Of a stretch of 61,079 bases of DNA, positions 23,795 to 30,970 are shown one piece after another; position 1 is the stretch's first letter; the number at the start of each line of letters is the position of its first letter. The stretch spans positions 1 through 61,079 of the forward strand of contig CAZTTG010000031.1 in the NCBI GenBank assembly GCA_964615935.1, in the 5' to 3' direction. A program made the position numbers and the translations under genes. The stretch is from CAZTTG01 sp964615935. GTDB taxonomy: Bacteria > Planctomycetota > UBA1135 > GCA-002686595. The notes beneath the pieces are model-generated. The model was given only the letters and a program-made list of their open reading frames with translations, did no database searches and had not been told where the DNA came from.

Positions 23795-25882
23795 CTAGTC
23801 CGGGCTCTGGTACTGGAGCTGGGAGGGATCGTGGCACACGCCGCAGCGCTGCGTGTAGGGGATCGGCATGGCATTGGCGGGCAGCACTCCGCTCACCCCG
23901 ACGTTGTCCTTGCCGGGCACGTCGAACACGTGGGAGGAGACGTCGTTCTCGAAGTACGTCTCCGTGTCGTCGGCCGAGGTCCCGGTCGGCGGGGAGAGGA
24001 GGAAGCCGTAGTGGCCCGATCCCGTCTTGGAGGTCTTGTTCTGGTGGCAGTCGATGCAGGCCGTGTTCGCGGCGCCGTGGGGGACTCCGAGCAGGGCCGC
24101 CGTGTGCTCGGCCGTGCTGCCGATGTCGTCCGCGTGGCAGATCATGCAGAGCGGTGAGTCGGGCGCGTGCGGGTCGGCGATGAGCGCCCGCTCGTGGCCG
24201 GTACCTCCGTGCATGTCGTGGCAGTCGGAGCAGCCCATCAGGCGATCGTCGTTCCGGTAGTGAGCCGACTTGACGAAGTCCGGAGTCTGCTGGTGGTGGC
24301 TCTTGGCGTGCGTGAAGTCCGCCCAGTACTTGGAGGCCAGCGGGCCCTTGACGGTGGGCTTCACGTAGTCGGCCAGGAACTCGGCGCGGCTGATGCCGGG
24401 CGGCGGGAACTCGCTGTCGGCGTTCAGGGGGTGATCCCCTCCGATCGGGTCCGCGCCCGCCTGGCGGTTGTGGCAGCGACCGCAGAGCTGGACGTCGCGG
24501 CTCGGGGACAGGTACTCGGGCGAGACGATGTACCGCCCCTCGCCGTTGTTGACGTGGGCCGACCCGGCCCCGTGGCAGGACTCGCAGCCCGTGTTCAGGT
24601 CGTTCAGGGAGCCGTCGTGGTCGATGTCGTACTCGCCGTTCGGATCCTCGACCGAGTCGCACAGGACCTCGCCCGTGACGGTATCGTCGTACTGGGTGTA
24701 GTTGGTGGCGTGGCACCCCATGCAGTTGCGGGAGATGTTCTTGGTGACGCTGGGGTCGGCGATCACGTCGTCGCCCGGAGTGTTCGGGGTGTCGTTGTCG
24801 TCCCAGTAGAAGTCGAGGTGATAGTCGCGGAACACCTTGCGGGTGCGGTCGTATCGCGAATCGTCTCCCTCGTGCTGGAACTGGAGGAGGGGATAGAGGC
24901 CGTTCCGCATGACGCGGGTCTCCAGCTCCTCCCAGTCGATCATGAAGCGCTGCTTGTAGACCGCTCCGCCATAGGTGAGCTGCGCCACGCGGGTGACGAT
25001 GTGGTTGTCGTCGGAGGGGTTCGCGACGTTCTCGATGGTGATCTTATACTCCTGCGTGATGTCGTCCCTCCACAGCCAGAGGATCGCGTTCAGCTCCGCG
25101 TCGGTCCCCGGATCCGTCAGCGAGGTCTTGAACATGTCGAACCTGTTCTGGGTCCCGTCGTAGTCGTAGTGATAGACGGGCGTCCCATCCTCGTGGTCGT
25201 CCCCATCGAGGAAGTAGTCCAGGGCATCGTCGATCTCGGGGTGGGCGCTGGTGTCCTGCAGGGGGCTGTTCTGCCCCGTCACGCGGAATCCCAGACGGTG
25301 CGCCACCGTCTTCTCCGTCTCGTACTGCGGGTGGCAGGCCAGGCAGGTGGTCATGCCCGTGTAGGTGGCCGTGTCCGGCGGAGAGGAGGACATCACGATG
25401 TCCTTGGTCTTGCCCCGCAGCGACTTGGCCGGCGTGGACACGCGGCACAGGCTGCCGCCCCGGATGTGCTCGGTGTCGCCGGCCCCCGGCTCGACGTACA
25501 CGAAGTAGTCACCGTCGGGAACCGAGTTGAAGAGGTAGCTCCCGCTGCCGTTGGTCGTCGCCTCGGGGAAGGAGTCGTCGAGGTTGGCGACGGCGTCTTC
25601 CAGGGGCTCGTCGAAGGTCTCGGTGGTTCCCGCCAGGACGCCGGCGCCGGTGATCTCCTCGGTGGAGACGGCCGAGGCGGGTACCAGGTAGACGGTTGCG
25701 CCGGCCACGGCCGAACCCGAGGGCCCCGAGACCTTACCCCTCAGCGAAGGGTCTACGTCGTCGTCGCCCTTCGACTGGGCGCAGCCGGCCGCGAGCGCGG
25801 CCGAGGCGGTGAGCAGGGCGAGCCAGAGGCCCCGCCGCGGGAGTCGTCGTTGGTTCTGCTGGGTGGACCTTGAGGCGTTCAT
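23795..25882 (-). CDS. Octaheme c-type cytochrome lipoprotein, probable cell-surface electron carrier
   Basis: 695 residues. A lipoprotein signal ends LAAGC (Cys34). Residues about 48-130 resemble a carboxypeptidase-regulatory-like/Ig-type domain (SGSAVAGATVYLVPAS, then GSYLFNSVPDGDYFVYVEP). Eight CXXCH motifs follow (CLACH, CMGCH, CESCH, CGRCH, CSDCH, CMICH, CIDCH, CGVCH), spread irregularly with a long heme-free insert (about 200-370). No HAO-type or NrfA-type catalytic signature was seen. A lipid anchor, an adhesive-like domain and hemes adjacent to a porin-cytochrome pair suggest a surface-exposed terminal reductase or oxidase analogous in role, not in sequence, to MtrC/OmcA. It has its own upstream region with a sigma-54-like site. 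Confidence 0.85.
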   Translation of the reverse strand: MNASRSTQQNQRRLPRRGLWLALLTASAALAAGCAQSKGDDDVDPSLRGKVSGPSGSAVAGATVYLVPASAVSTEEITGAGVLAGTTETFDEPLEDAVANLDDSFPEATTNGSGSYLFNSVPDGDYFVYVEPGAGDTEHIRGGSLCRVSTPAKSLRGKTKDIVMSSSPPDTATYTGMTTCLACHPQYETEKTVAHRLGFRVTGQNSPLQDTSAHPEIDDALDYFLDGDDHEDGTPVYHYDYDGTQNRFDMFKTSLTDPGTDAELNAILWLWRDDITQEYKITIENVANPSDDNHIVTRVAQLTYGGAVYKQRFMIDWEELETRVMRNGLYPLLQFQHEGDDSRYDRTRKVFRDYHLDFYWDDNDTPNTPGDDVIADPSVTKNISRNCMGCHATNYTQYDDTVTGEVLCDSVEDPNGEYDIDHDGSLNDLNTGCESCHGAGSAHVNNGEGRYIVSPEYLSPSRDVQLCGRCHNRQAGADPIGGDHPLNADSEFPPPGISRAEFLADYVKPTVKGPLASKYWADFTHAKSHHQQTPDFVKSAHYRNDDRLMGCSDCHDMHGGTGHERALIADPHAPDSPLCMICHADDIGSTAEHTAALLGVPHGAANTACIDCHQNKTSKTGSGHYGFLLSPPTGTSADDTETYFENDVSSHVFDVPGKDNVGVSGVLPANAMPIPYTQRCGVCHDPSQLQYQSPD

Positions 25883-25958
25883 GGAGCTGCCAACCGGGTG
25901 GATGGGGGTTTGGAGAAGGGGCTACCCGACGAGCCGGGAGCCTGGATTCCCCCTCATC

Positions 25959-25974
25959 TGCAAACGGCGTACCT
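25959..25974 (-). promoter_or_regulatory. Candidate sigma-54 promoter for the octaheme lipoprotein gene
   Basis: Minus-strand AGGTACG-CCGT-TTGCA: GG, AC, G and TTGCA match the -24/-12 consensus with correct spacing. The predicted start lies about 66 nt before the ATG at 25882. The 351-nt divergent region 25883-26233 otherwise shows only an imperfect GC-rich inverted repeat (about 26044-26080); no clear enhancer palindrome was found. Confidence 0.5.
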
Positions 25975-26233
25975 CTGGCGTGGAATCGTGCCTTCCCGCT
26001 GCCGGGGACTCCTGGGTCGGTCGCACCTGCGGCCGCCGGGCCACCGGAGGGCACCCCACCGCGCCGAGGGCCCTCTCCGGGGAAGAAGGCGCCGCCCCGA
26101 CGCAACTCCTTGTCAGGACCCACCTTGCGCTTTCCGGCGGGGGGAGCGAGACTCCGGACGCGAGCCGGATCCTCGCCGGGAGCCCTCACCCGGAGCAGGA
26201 TGCGGGCTCCGTGGCACCCCTGCCCTGGATCCC

Positions 26234-27001
26234 ATGCGTCTGACGAAACGAAGGAACTCGCTGTGGCTGGGACTGCTCCTGCTTCTCGCGGGAGGGGTTG
26301 CGATCCTGCTGGTGAGAATCCTCGGCGACTGGAAGGGACCGCCCGCGGAGGGCGTGCCGGCCATCGGGCCGGAGGCCTCCTCCGGCGCTCGCCCGGAGCG
26401 CGAGCCCCTCGAGGCGCGGCCCGGCGAGCCGGATCCGCCCCCGGCGGTCCGCCAGGAGGCGGAGGGCAGCCCCGCACCCAGGCTGCTCTGTCTCAGCTCC
26501 GCGGAGCGCCGGCCGGTGGCCGGCATCCGCCTCCTCGAGACCGGGGAGAGCGTGGCCGGGCCCACCGCTGCGGACGGAGTCCTGGTGGTCGAGGGGGAGC
26601 ATCGAGGGCTCCTGATCGCCTGGGGCGAGGGGTGGCTCCCCGTCGAGCTGCGGGGCACCGCCCTGCCCGAGCTCGTGCTCCTCGAGCCGGCGGACGCCTC
26701 GCTGGAGATCCGGCTCCTGAACTCGGAAGCCGGCCACCGGGTCGTCCGGACCCTGCTCCAGTCCCACTCGCGGAGCATCGCCCGAAGCGGTCCCTGGACC
26801 CCGATCCTCGAGCGGCGCGCAGCGGATCGGTATGGAGCCGAGGGGATTCCCCCGGGGGCCTACGACGTCTACCTCTGGACGATCCTGGATGAGGGAGAGC
26901 CCCGCTCCTACTCCCTCCGCACGGTGTCCGTGCCGCCCGGCGAGAGGGCGGTCGTGGACCTGGATCTCTCCGCGCCGGATCCCGTCGGGGACGACGACTG
27001 A
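26234..27001 (+). CDS. Signal-anchored protein of unknown function
   Basis: 255 residues, not recognised. One N-terminal hydrophobic segment (about 9-27) after a basic start, a Pro/Glu/Ala-rich linker (about 35-80), then a beta-rich periplasmic region with two short blocks that resemble carboxypeptidase-regulatory-like folds (RPVAGIRLLETGESVAGP, and GIPPGAYDVYLW near 216). The layout echoes the protein at 42494-44407. It sits alone between the octaheme gene (divergent) and the 13-heme gene (convergent). No cysteine pair or heme motif. An accessory role in the locus is possible only by position. Confidence 0.6.
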   Translation: MRLTKRRNSLWLGLLLLLAGGVAILLVRILGDWKGPPAEGVPAIGPEASSGARPEREPLEARPGEPDPPPAVRQEAEGSPAPRLLCLSSAERRPVAGIRLLETGESVAGPTAADGVLVVEGEHRGLLIAWGEGWLPVELRGTALPELVLLEPADASLEIRLLNSEAGHRVVRTLLQSHSRSIARSGPWTPILERRAADRYGAEGIPPGAYDVYLWTILDEGEPRSYSLRTVSVPPGERAVVDLDLSAPDPVGDDD

Positions 27002-27004
27002 GGC

Positions 27005-27035
27005 GTGAGGGCCCGCGGCCCCCTCCGGGCCTCAC
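27005..27035. terminator. Hairpin between convergent genes
   Basis: GTGAGGGCCCG (27005-27015) pairs with CGGGCCTCAC (27026-27035), one bulged G, loop of about 10 nt. It overlaps the stop codon of the 13-heme cytochrome gene and follows the stop of the opposing gene by 4 nt. Confidence 0.55.
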
Positions 27036-28051
27036 TGGTGGCACAGGTTGCAGTTGTCGCCCTTGTCGACGTGGGAGAACCACAGGTGGCAGGAGCGGCA
27101 GTCCGAGGCCGGATCGTGTCCGGGGGGCTTGGGCGGGGCCAGCAGGTGGCTCGGCGTCCCCTTGTGGCACAGGAAGCAGCCCTGCTGCGGCGCCGAGATG
27201 TGACAGCCGTAGCAGTGCGTGCTCCGGCTGCCGCCCCACAGGCCGCGGTGGCTCACGGGCGTGACGCTCTCGTGGCACCGGTCGCAGTAGTCCTGACGGT
27301 GGCAGGTGGCGCAGTTCTGGCGGTCGATGCTCGCCGTCAGGCCGTGGCCCCGGCGCCGCCAGAAGTTGTCGTGGTTGTCGGGGGGGTCGGTCTGGTGGCA
27401 GGTCGTACAGGTCGATTCCTGGTGGCACAGCTCGCAGCGATCCACCGTCTGGTCCGACCAGTGTCGCACCGCCGTGCCGTGGTTCTTGGGCCAGGTCTCG
27501 GCGTGGGTCCAGGGGGCGACGTCGCTGCGGACCTCCTCGTGACAGGAGGCGCAATCCACTGAGAAGCCCGCGTCGGCGTGGCAGTCGACACAGCCCTCCA
27601 TGTCCATGGCCATCCAGGGCTTGACCCGGTCGCTGTGGGCCACCTGCTCGTGGCAGTCGATGCAGCCCTGCTCGTCGGTCACGTGCGCGCGGTGGGAGAA
27701 GAGGACCTCCTCCGCGAGTCTCTCGGTGCTCGAGGGGACGAACTCCCCGTCCGGGAAGAAGACGCTCACCCGGGGGTCCGGCTCGCCCGTATCGCCGTCC
27801 TCGTGGCAGATCAGGCAGTCATCCAGGGACGGCCACCCGGGATGCTCCTCATCCTCGTAGCTCGCGTGGCAGTCCATGCACTCGAGCTCCTCGACGAAGA
27901 CGTGGCCCTCGTGGCTGAAGGGCCGGCCCCCGGAGTCCATCCAGCCGAGCTGGTCGAGCACCAGGCAGCCCGCGCCCGAGAGGATCGCCAGGAGGAGAAG
28001 TGCGTTGGCGCCCGTACGCCTTGATTGGATCGATCGCACTAGAATCGCCAT
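27032..28051 (-). CDS. Thirteen-heme c-type cytochrome of a predicted porin-cytochrome conduit
   Basis: 339 residues with 13 CXXCH motifs (one per 26 residues): CMDCH, CLICH, CIDCH, CVDCH, CASCH, CELCH, CTTCH, CATCH, CDRCH, CYGCH, CFLCH, CRSCH, CNLCH. The last motif ends one residue before the C-terminus. The N-terminal signal (about 14-29) ends SGAGC, an imperfect lipobox, so lipidation is possible but unsure. The start overlaps the end of the beta-barrel gene by 13 nt, indicating coupled synthesis. A dense, mostly domain-free heme string of this kind next to a barrel is the hallmark of MtrA/PioA-type conduits, in which the cytochrome threads the porin; those have about ten hemes. No close family is recognised. 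Confidence 0.88.
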   Translation of the reverse strand: MAILVRSIQSRRTGANALLLLAILSGAGCLVLDQLGWMDSGGRPFSHEGHVFVEELECMDCHASYEDEEHPGWPSLDDCLICHEDGDTGEPDPRVSVFFPDGEFVPSSTERLAEEVLFSHRAHVTDEQGCIDCHEQVAHSDRVKPWMAMDMEGCVDCHADAGFSVDCASCHEEVRSDVAPWTHAETWPKNHGTAVRHWSDQTVDRCELCHQESTCTTCHQTDPPDNHDNFWRRRGHGLTASIDRQNCATCHRQDYCDRCHESVTPVSHRGLWGGSRSTHCYGCHISAPQQGCFLCHKGTPSHLLAPPKPPGHDPASDCRSCHLWFSHVDKGDNCNLCHQ

Positions 28052-29625
28052 GTCAAGTCCACTCGCAGGGTATGGTACTCATCGAACTCCTCGTCCTCGA
28101 ACTCGTATCGGAGCCTGGCGTCCGTGCTCTTCGAGAATCTCCGGCGGACTTGCGCGTAGTAGGTCCGGACGTTCTCCCGCTCGAGGTCGAGATCCAGCTC
28201 GTACTTGAACAGGGCGAAGTTCGATCCGAGGGCGGCCTCGTACTTCTCGTGGAATTCCTTCTGCAGATCGATGCCCCAGGTGGAGATCTCGTTGTCCGGG
28301 CTGTCCCAGACCTCTCCCGTGAGGCTCAGCGTCGTCTCCTCGGGGAGCGTCTCCGGCAGGGACACCGTGAGGTAGTAGCGGTCGAAATCCCGGTTGTAGC
28401 GCCCGATGTCGCCCTCGTCCTGGATGCGGCGGAGGTCCAGGCCGCCGAACAGCATGACGTGCTCTCCCACTCCCTTGGAGAACTGCAGCTGGCCCTGGTC
28501 GTAGGGATGGGTGGTGATCAGGGTGTTGAAGAACGGGTTGACCTCGTTGGCCAGAGCCGCCTGTGACTCGAACAGGCTGTAGTATGAGGCTCGGAGCGTC
28601 AGCTGCTGCTCCGGCAGGGTCCACAGCGCCCCGACGCGGACGTCGCGGGACTCCTCCTCGAGGAAGCTGTAGGAGCCCTCGAAGCGGAGGTTGCGGTTGA
28701 CCAGGTGGTGCACCCCGAGGGCCAGCAGGTCGTTGTTGTGGTCTCCCAGGCGGGTCTCGTCCTCCAGGTGCATCCAGTCGAACCGGAGCCTCCCACCCTC
28801 CCAGGGGGTGAAGGCCGCGTAGGCGCCCCCCAGGGCGTCTCCCGTGGAGGAGCCCTCGAAGAGGTGCACGGGGACGCCGCCGTACAGGCCCAGGACCAGG
28901 CCCAGGGCGCCCCAGCCCTTGGTCTCCACCCGAGCGCCGTCGAAGTGCGCGAAGACGGGCGTCTCGTACATGTCCTGGCGTCCGAGGCGCGCGAGAGCCA
29001 AGTCATCGTGCAGAGGGGCGTCGACGTAGGCGTGATAGAGCCGTCCGGTGACGCGATCGTCGAAGGTGTCGTCGACGCTGTGGAAGACCCAGTCGTCGGA
29101 GCGACCATCGAAGTCCCAGGAGCCGCGTCCCAGGACGTGGATCTTGAAGGGATCCGGGCCGGGGGTCTCGATGTCCACCGAGGCCACGGCGTGGAGGTCG
29201 TGGTCCTCGGCGTCACTGCCCCAGCGGGAGCGGACGGTGGAGGCCACGGAGCCGTGGATCGAAGCCCCCTCCTCCTCCGCCTGGAGCGGGGGATAGGCGG
29301 CCTCGGGCTCCTGGACGGGAGCATCCGGGGGATCCTCCTCGGGGTCCGGCTGGGGGGTCTCCTCCAGCGGGTCCTCCAGCGGGTCCTCCTGCGGGTCCTC
29401 CTGCGGCGCAGGCTGGGGTACCTCCTCCTGGGGCTCCGGCGCGACCTCCGGCTCCTGCTCCTGCGAGAGCCGGAGGGCGGTCAGGGGCTCCAGGGTGCCC
29501 CGATCCCGGGCCGGGGAGGTCGCACATGCGCCGAACAGGGCCGGGGTGGCCATGAGCGCGATACACACAGAGACCGCGCGCAGCGGTCTGGCCGTGGGGC
29601 TGTTGACTTCAGCGCGACTCATCAT
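28039..29625 (-). CDS. Outer-membrane beta-barrel protein, predicted porin of the porin-cytochrome pair
   Basis: 528 residues. A signal peptide with a possible lipidated Cys (FGAC, about residue 34) is followed by an acidic Pro/Glu/Gln-rich low-complexity linker (about 52-112, built from short DPxE-type units) and then about 400 residues of alternating polar/aromatic beta-strands. The chain ends LTWRF, and a terminal Phe is typical of barrels assembled by the BAM machinery. It has no CXXC motif as MtrB has. Overlap with the 13-heme gene supports a porin-cytochrome complex. A phosphate-porin-like (OprO/P) fold is an alternative. ATG 29625 and 29622 are both possible; GAGAGAG lies directly upstream. 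Confidence 0.8.
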   Translation of the reverse strand: MMSRAEVNSPTARPLRAVSVCIALMATPALFGACATSPARDRGTLEPLTALRLSQEQEPEVAPEPQEEVPQPAPQEDPQEDPLEDPLEETPQPDPEEDPPDAPVQEPEAAYPPLQAEEEGASIHGSVASTVRSRWGSDAEDHDLHAVASVDIETPGPDPFKIHVLGRGSWDFDGRSDDWVFHSVDDTFDDRVTGRLYHAYVDAPLHDDLALARLGRQDMYETPVFAHFDGARVETKGWGALGLVLGLYGGVPVHLFEGSSTGDALGGAYAAFTPWEGGRLRFDWMHLEDETRLGDHNNDLLALGVHHLVNRNLRFEGSYSFLEEESRDVRVGALWTLPEQQLTLRASYYSLFESQAALANEVNPFFNTLITTHPYDQGQLQFSKGVGEHVMLFGGLDLRRIQDEGDIGRYNRDFDRYYLTVSLPETLPEETTLSLTGEVWDSPDNEISTWGIDLQKEFHEKYEAALGSNFALFKYELDLDLERENVRTYYAQVRRRFSKSTDARLRYEFEDEEFDEYHTLRVDLTWRF

Positions 29626-29714
29626 CTCTCTCGGACGTGGATGGGTGGGAGGGGATCCGGGTCCGGGAAGTGGATGGCCCCCAGGGGGCACCTCACGGGC
29701 CACGGGGCACCCAC

Positions 29715-29730
29715 GGCAAGGAGCGGGCCA
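29715..29730 (-). promoter_or_regulatory. Candidate sigma-54 promoter for the porin/13-heme operon
   Basis: Minus-strand TGGCCCG-CTCC-TTGCC, matching TGGCxCG and TTGC with correct spacing. The predicted start is about 79 nt before the porin ATG. Confidence 0.5.
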
Positions 29731-29937
29731 AGCGGTCCCAAGTTCGTGGGGGAAACCCACGCGAGTGGACCGATCCGGTCCCGCCCGCCCCGAGGCGACC
29801 CCGGCTCCCGCGCGGCCGGCTCCCGAGCGATCCAGCCGGGGCGCCCGTAGAGTTCGCGCCCGGTCGCGAGCTCGCCGGGGGCCGGGAGATTCCCGGTGCA
29901 TTCCTTCCGGCCGCTAGGGTGTGGGCACGGCCCGATC

Positions 29938-29953
29938 TTCTCACGGCTGAGAA
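29938..29953. promoter_or_regulatory. Palindrome TTCTCA-N4-TGAGAA, proposed enhancer site for the sigma-54 regulator
   Basis: Perfect inverted repeat TTCTCACGGCTGAGAA in the 585-nt divergent region between the porin operon and the cytochrome c554-like operon. It is about 210 bp upstream of the porin promoter and about 160 bp upstream of the opposite promoter, suitable for shared enhancer use. The same palindrome occurs upstream of the kinase/regulator operon (42419-42434). Confidence 0.55.
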
Positions 29954-29968
29954 TCCAGCTCCCGGCCC

Positions 29969-29984
29969 CTCTCACGGGCGAGAA
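29969..29984. promoter_or_regulatory. Second copy of the proposed enhancer palindrome
   Basis: CTCTCACGGGCGAGAA, one mismatch to TTCTC-N6-GAGAA. Centre-to-centre distance to the first copy is 31 bp, about three helical turns, as expected for cooperative binding of NtrC-type dimers. Confidence 0.5.
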
Positions 29985-30111
29985 CGCGCCGCCCGACCCG
30001 GACCGCCGCCAGGCCGGGGGCCGGAATCCTGGCCCTCGCGCCGGGTCGGTCCGGGATCCCGCTCGAGCCCGCCGGACTCGCCGGCCCGGTTTCCGGTGGG
30101 AATCGCCCGCG

Positions 30112-30127
30112 TGGCACGGAAGCTGTA
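30112..30127 (+). promoter_or_regulatory. Candidate sigma-54 promoter for the c554-like/NapC/19-heme operon
   Basis: TGGCACG-GAAG-CTGTA: the -24 box is perfect, the -12 box has TG at the right place but GT instead of GC. The predicted start lies about 73 nt before the ATG at 30211. The rest of 29626-30210 shows no further gene. Confidence 0.45.
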
Positions 30128-30210
30128 AGCATCCGGCCGGGGTCCGGGATGGCACAGCAGGGCATCCCGGGCTCTTCCATGCACGAAAAACGGCGAATGC
30201 GGAGAAAGAG

Positions 30211-30870
30211 ATGAGTCGGATTCGAGTCTTTTCGGTCCTCGGCCTGGTCCTCGTCGGATGCCTGCCCCTCCTGATCGGGTCGGCCGCCGCGCAGGCCAAG
30301 GCATCCCCGGGCACGGCATCTCAGGACGCGGGGGGCCAGAAGAAGCTCCCGCCCCTCTACATAGGGGCCAAGTCCTGCAAGAAGTGCCACATGAAGTCCT
30401 CCATCGGCAAGCAGTACAAGATCTGGCAGGGGAAGAAGCACGCGAAGGCCTTCGAGCTGCTCAAGTCCGAGAGGGCCCAGGAGGTGGCGAAGGAGCAGGG
30501 CCTCGAGGTCAAGGCCTTCGAGGCTCCCGAGTGCCTGAAGTGTCACACCACCGGCCACGGCTACGGTCCTCGCAAGACCCACTACGGCCCGAAGTTCAAT
30601 CTCGAAGAGGGCGTCACCTGCGAGGCCTGCCATGGCCCCGGCGAGTTCTTCAAGAAGCCCGAGGACGGCAAACTGCACAAGGAGGCCGAGGGCAAGGGCT
30701 ATCTCCAGGCCACCGAGGCCCTGTGCCGCGGGTGCCACAACGAGGAGAGCCCCACGTGGAATCCCGAGGCGGACACCACCGAGGACGACCAGAAGGTGGG
30801 ATTCGACTTCAAGACCCGGCTCAAGATGATGGCTCACCCGATCCCCAAGGAGGGGGAAGCCGACAGGTAG
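30211..30870 (+). CDS. Tetraheme cytochrome c554-like periplasmic protein
   Basis: 219 residues. A cleavable signal peptide (about 1-31, ending AAA-Q) precedes four CXXCH motifs: CKKCH, CLKCH, CEACH, CRGCH. Features match the cytochrome c554 domain family: YIGAKSCKKCH near the N-terminus, a His in GKKHAKAF, and TCEACHGPGE. The mature protein is Lys-rich and basic. In nitrifiers cytochrome c554 shuttles electrons to membrane quinone reductases; here it is a natural periplasmic carrier between the inner-membrane cytochromes encoded downstream and the outer-membrane conduit encoded upstream. The ATG follows a GGAGAAAGAG ribosome site. It is the first gene of a three-gene operon. Confidence 0.88.
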   Translation: MSRIRVFSVLGLVLVGCLPLLIGSAAAQAKASPGTASQDAGGQKKLPPLYIGAKSCKKCHMKSSIGKQYKIWQGKKHAKAFELLKSERAQEVAKEQGLEVKAFEAPECLKCHTTGHGYGPRKTHYGPKFNLEEGVTCEACHGPGEFFKKPEDGKLHKEAEGKGYLQATEALCRGCHNEESPTWNPEADTTEDDQKVGFDFKTRLKMMAHPIPKEGEADR

Positions 30871-30895
30871 CTGCCCGCGCGCACCCCGGGGGTGA

Positions 30896-30927
30896 GAGGA
30901 GGCCACCGCGGCTGCGGGGGCCTCCTC
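30896..30927 (+). terminator. Intercistronic hairpin (possible attenuator)
   Basis: GAGGAGGCC (30896-30904) and GGCCTCCTC (30919-30927), a 9-bp stem with a 14-nt loop, in the 100-nt gap between the tetraheme gene and the NapC-like gene. No T-tract; it could attenuate the downstream genes or protect the upstream mRNA, giving more carrier than membrane enzyme. Confidence 0.4.
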
Positions 30928-30970
30928 CAGTTCGACCGGGATCAGGCCGAATCGCCGTCAACGAGAAGAC

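Noticed and set aside
23795..25882. Hydroxylamine oxidoreductase or octaheme nitrite/tetrathionate reductase
   Set aside because: Heme spacing, the lipoprotein anchor and the Ig-like domain do not fit; no CXXCK and no HAO-type tyrosine crosslink region was seen.
30150..30163. TGGCACA-GCAG-GGC as an additional sigma-54 promoter
   Set aside because: The spacing between GG and GC is one base short; the site at 30112-30127 fits better.
29626..30210. Small open frames in the divergent region as genes
   Set aside because: All are Pro/Arg/Gly-rich without ribosome sites, and the region contains promoter and enhancer candidates instead.
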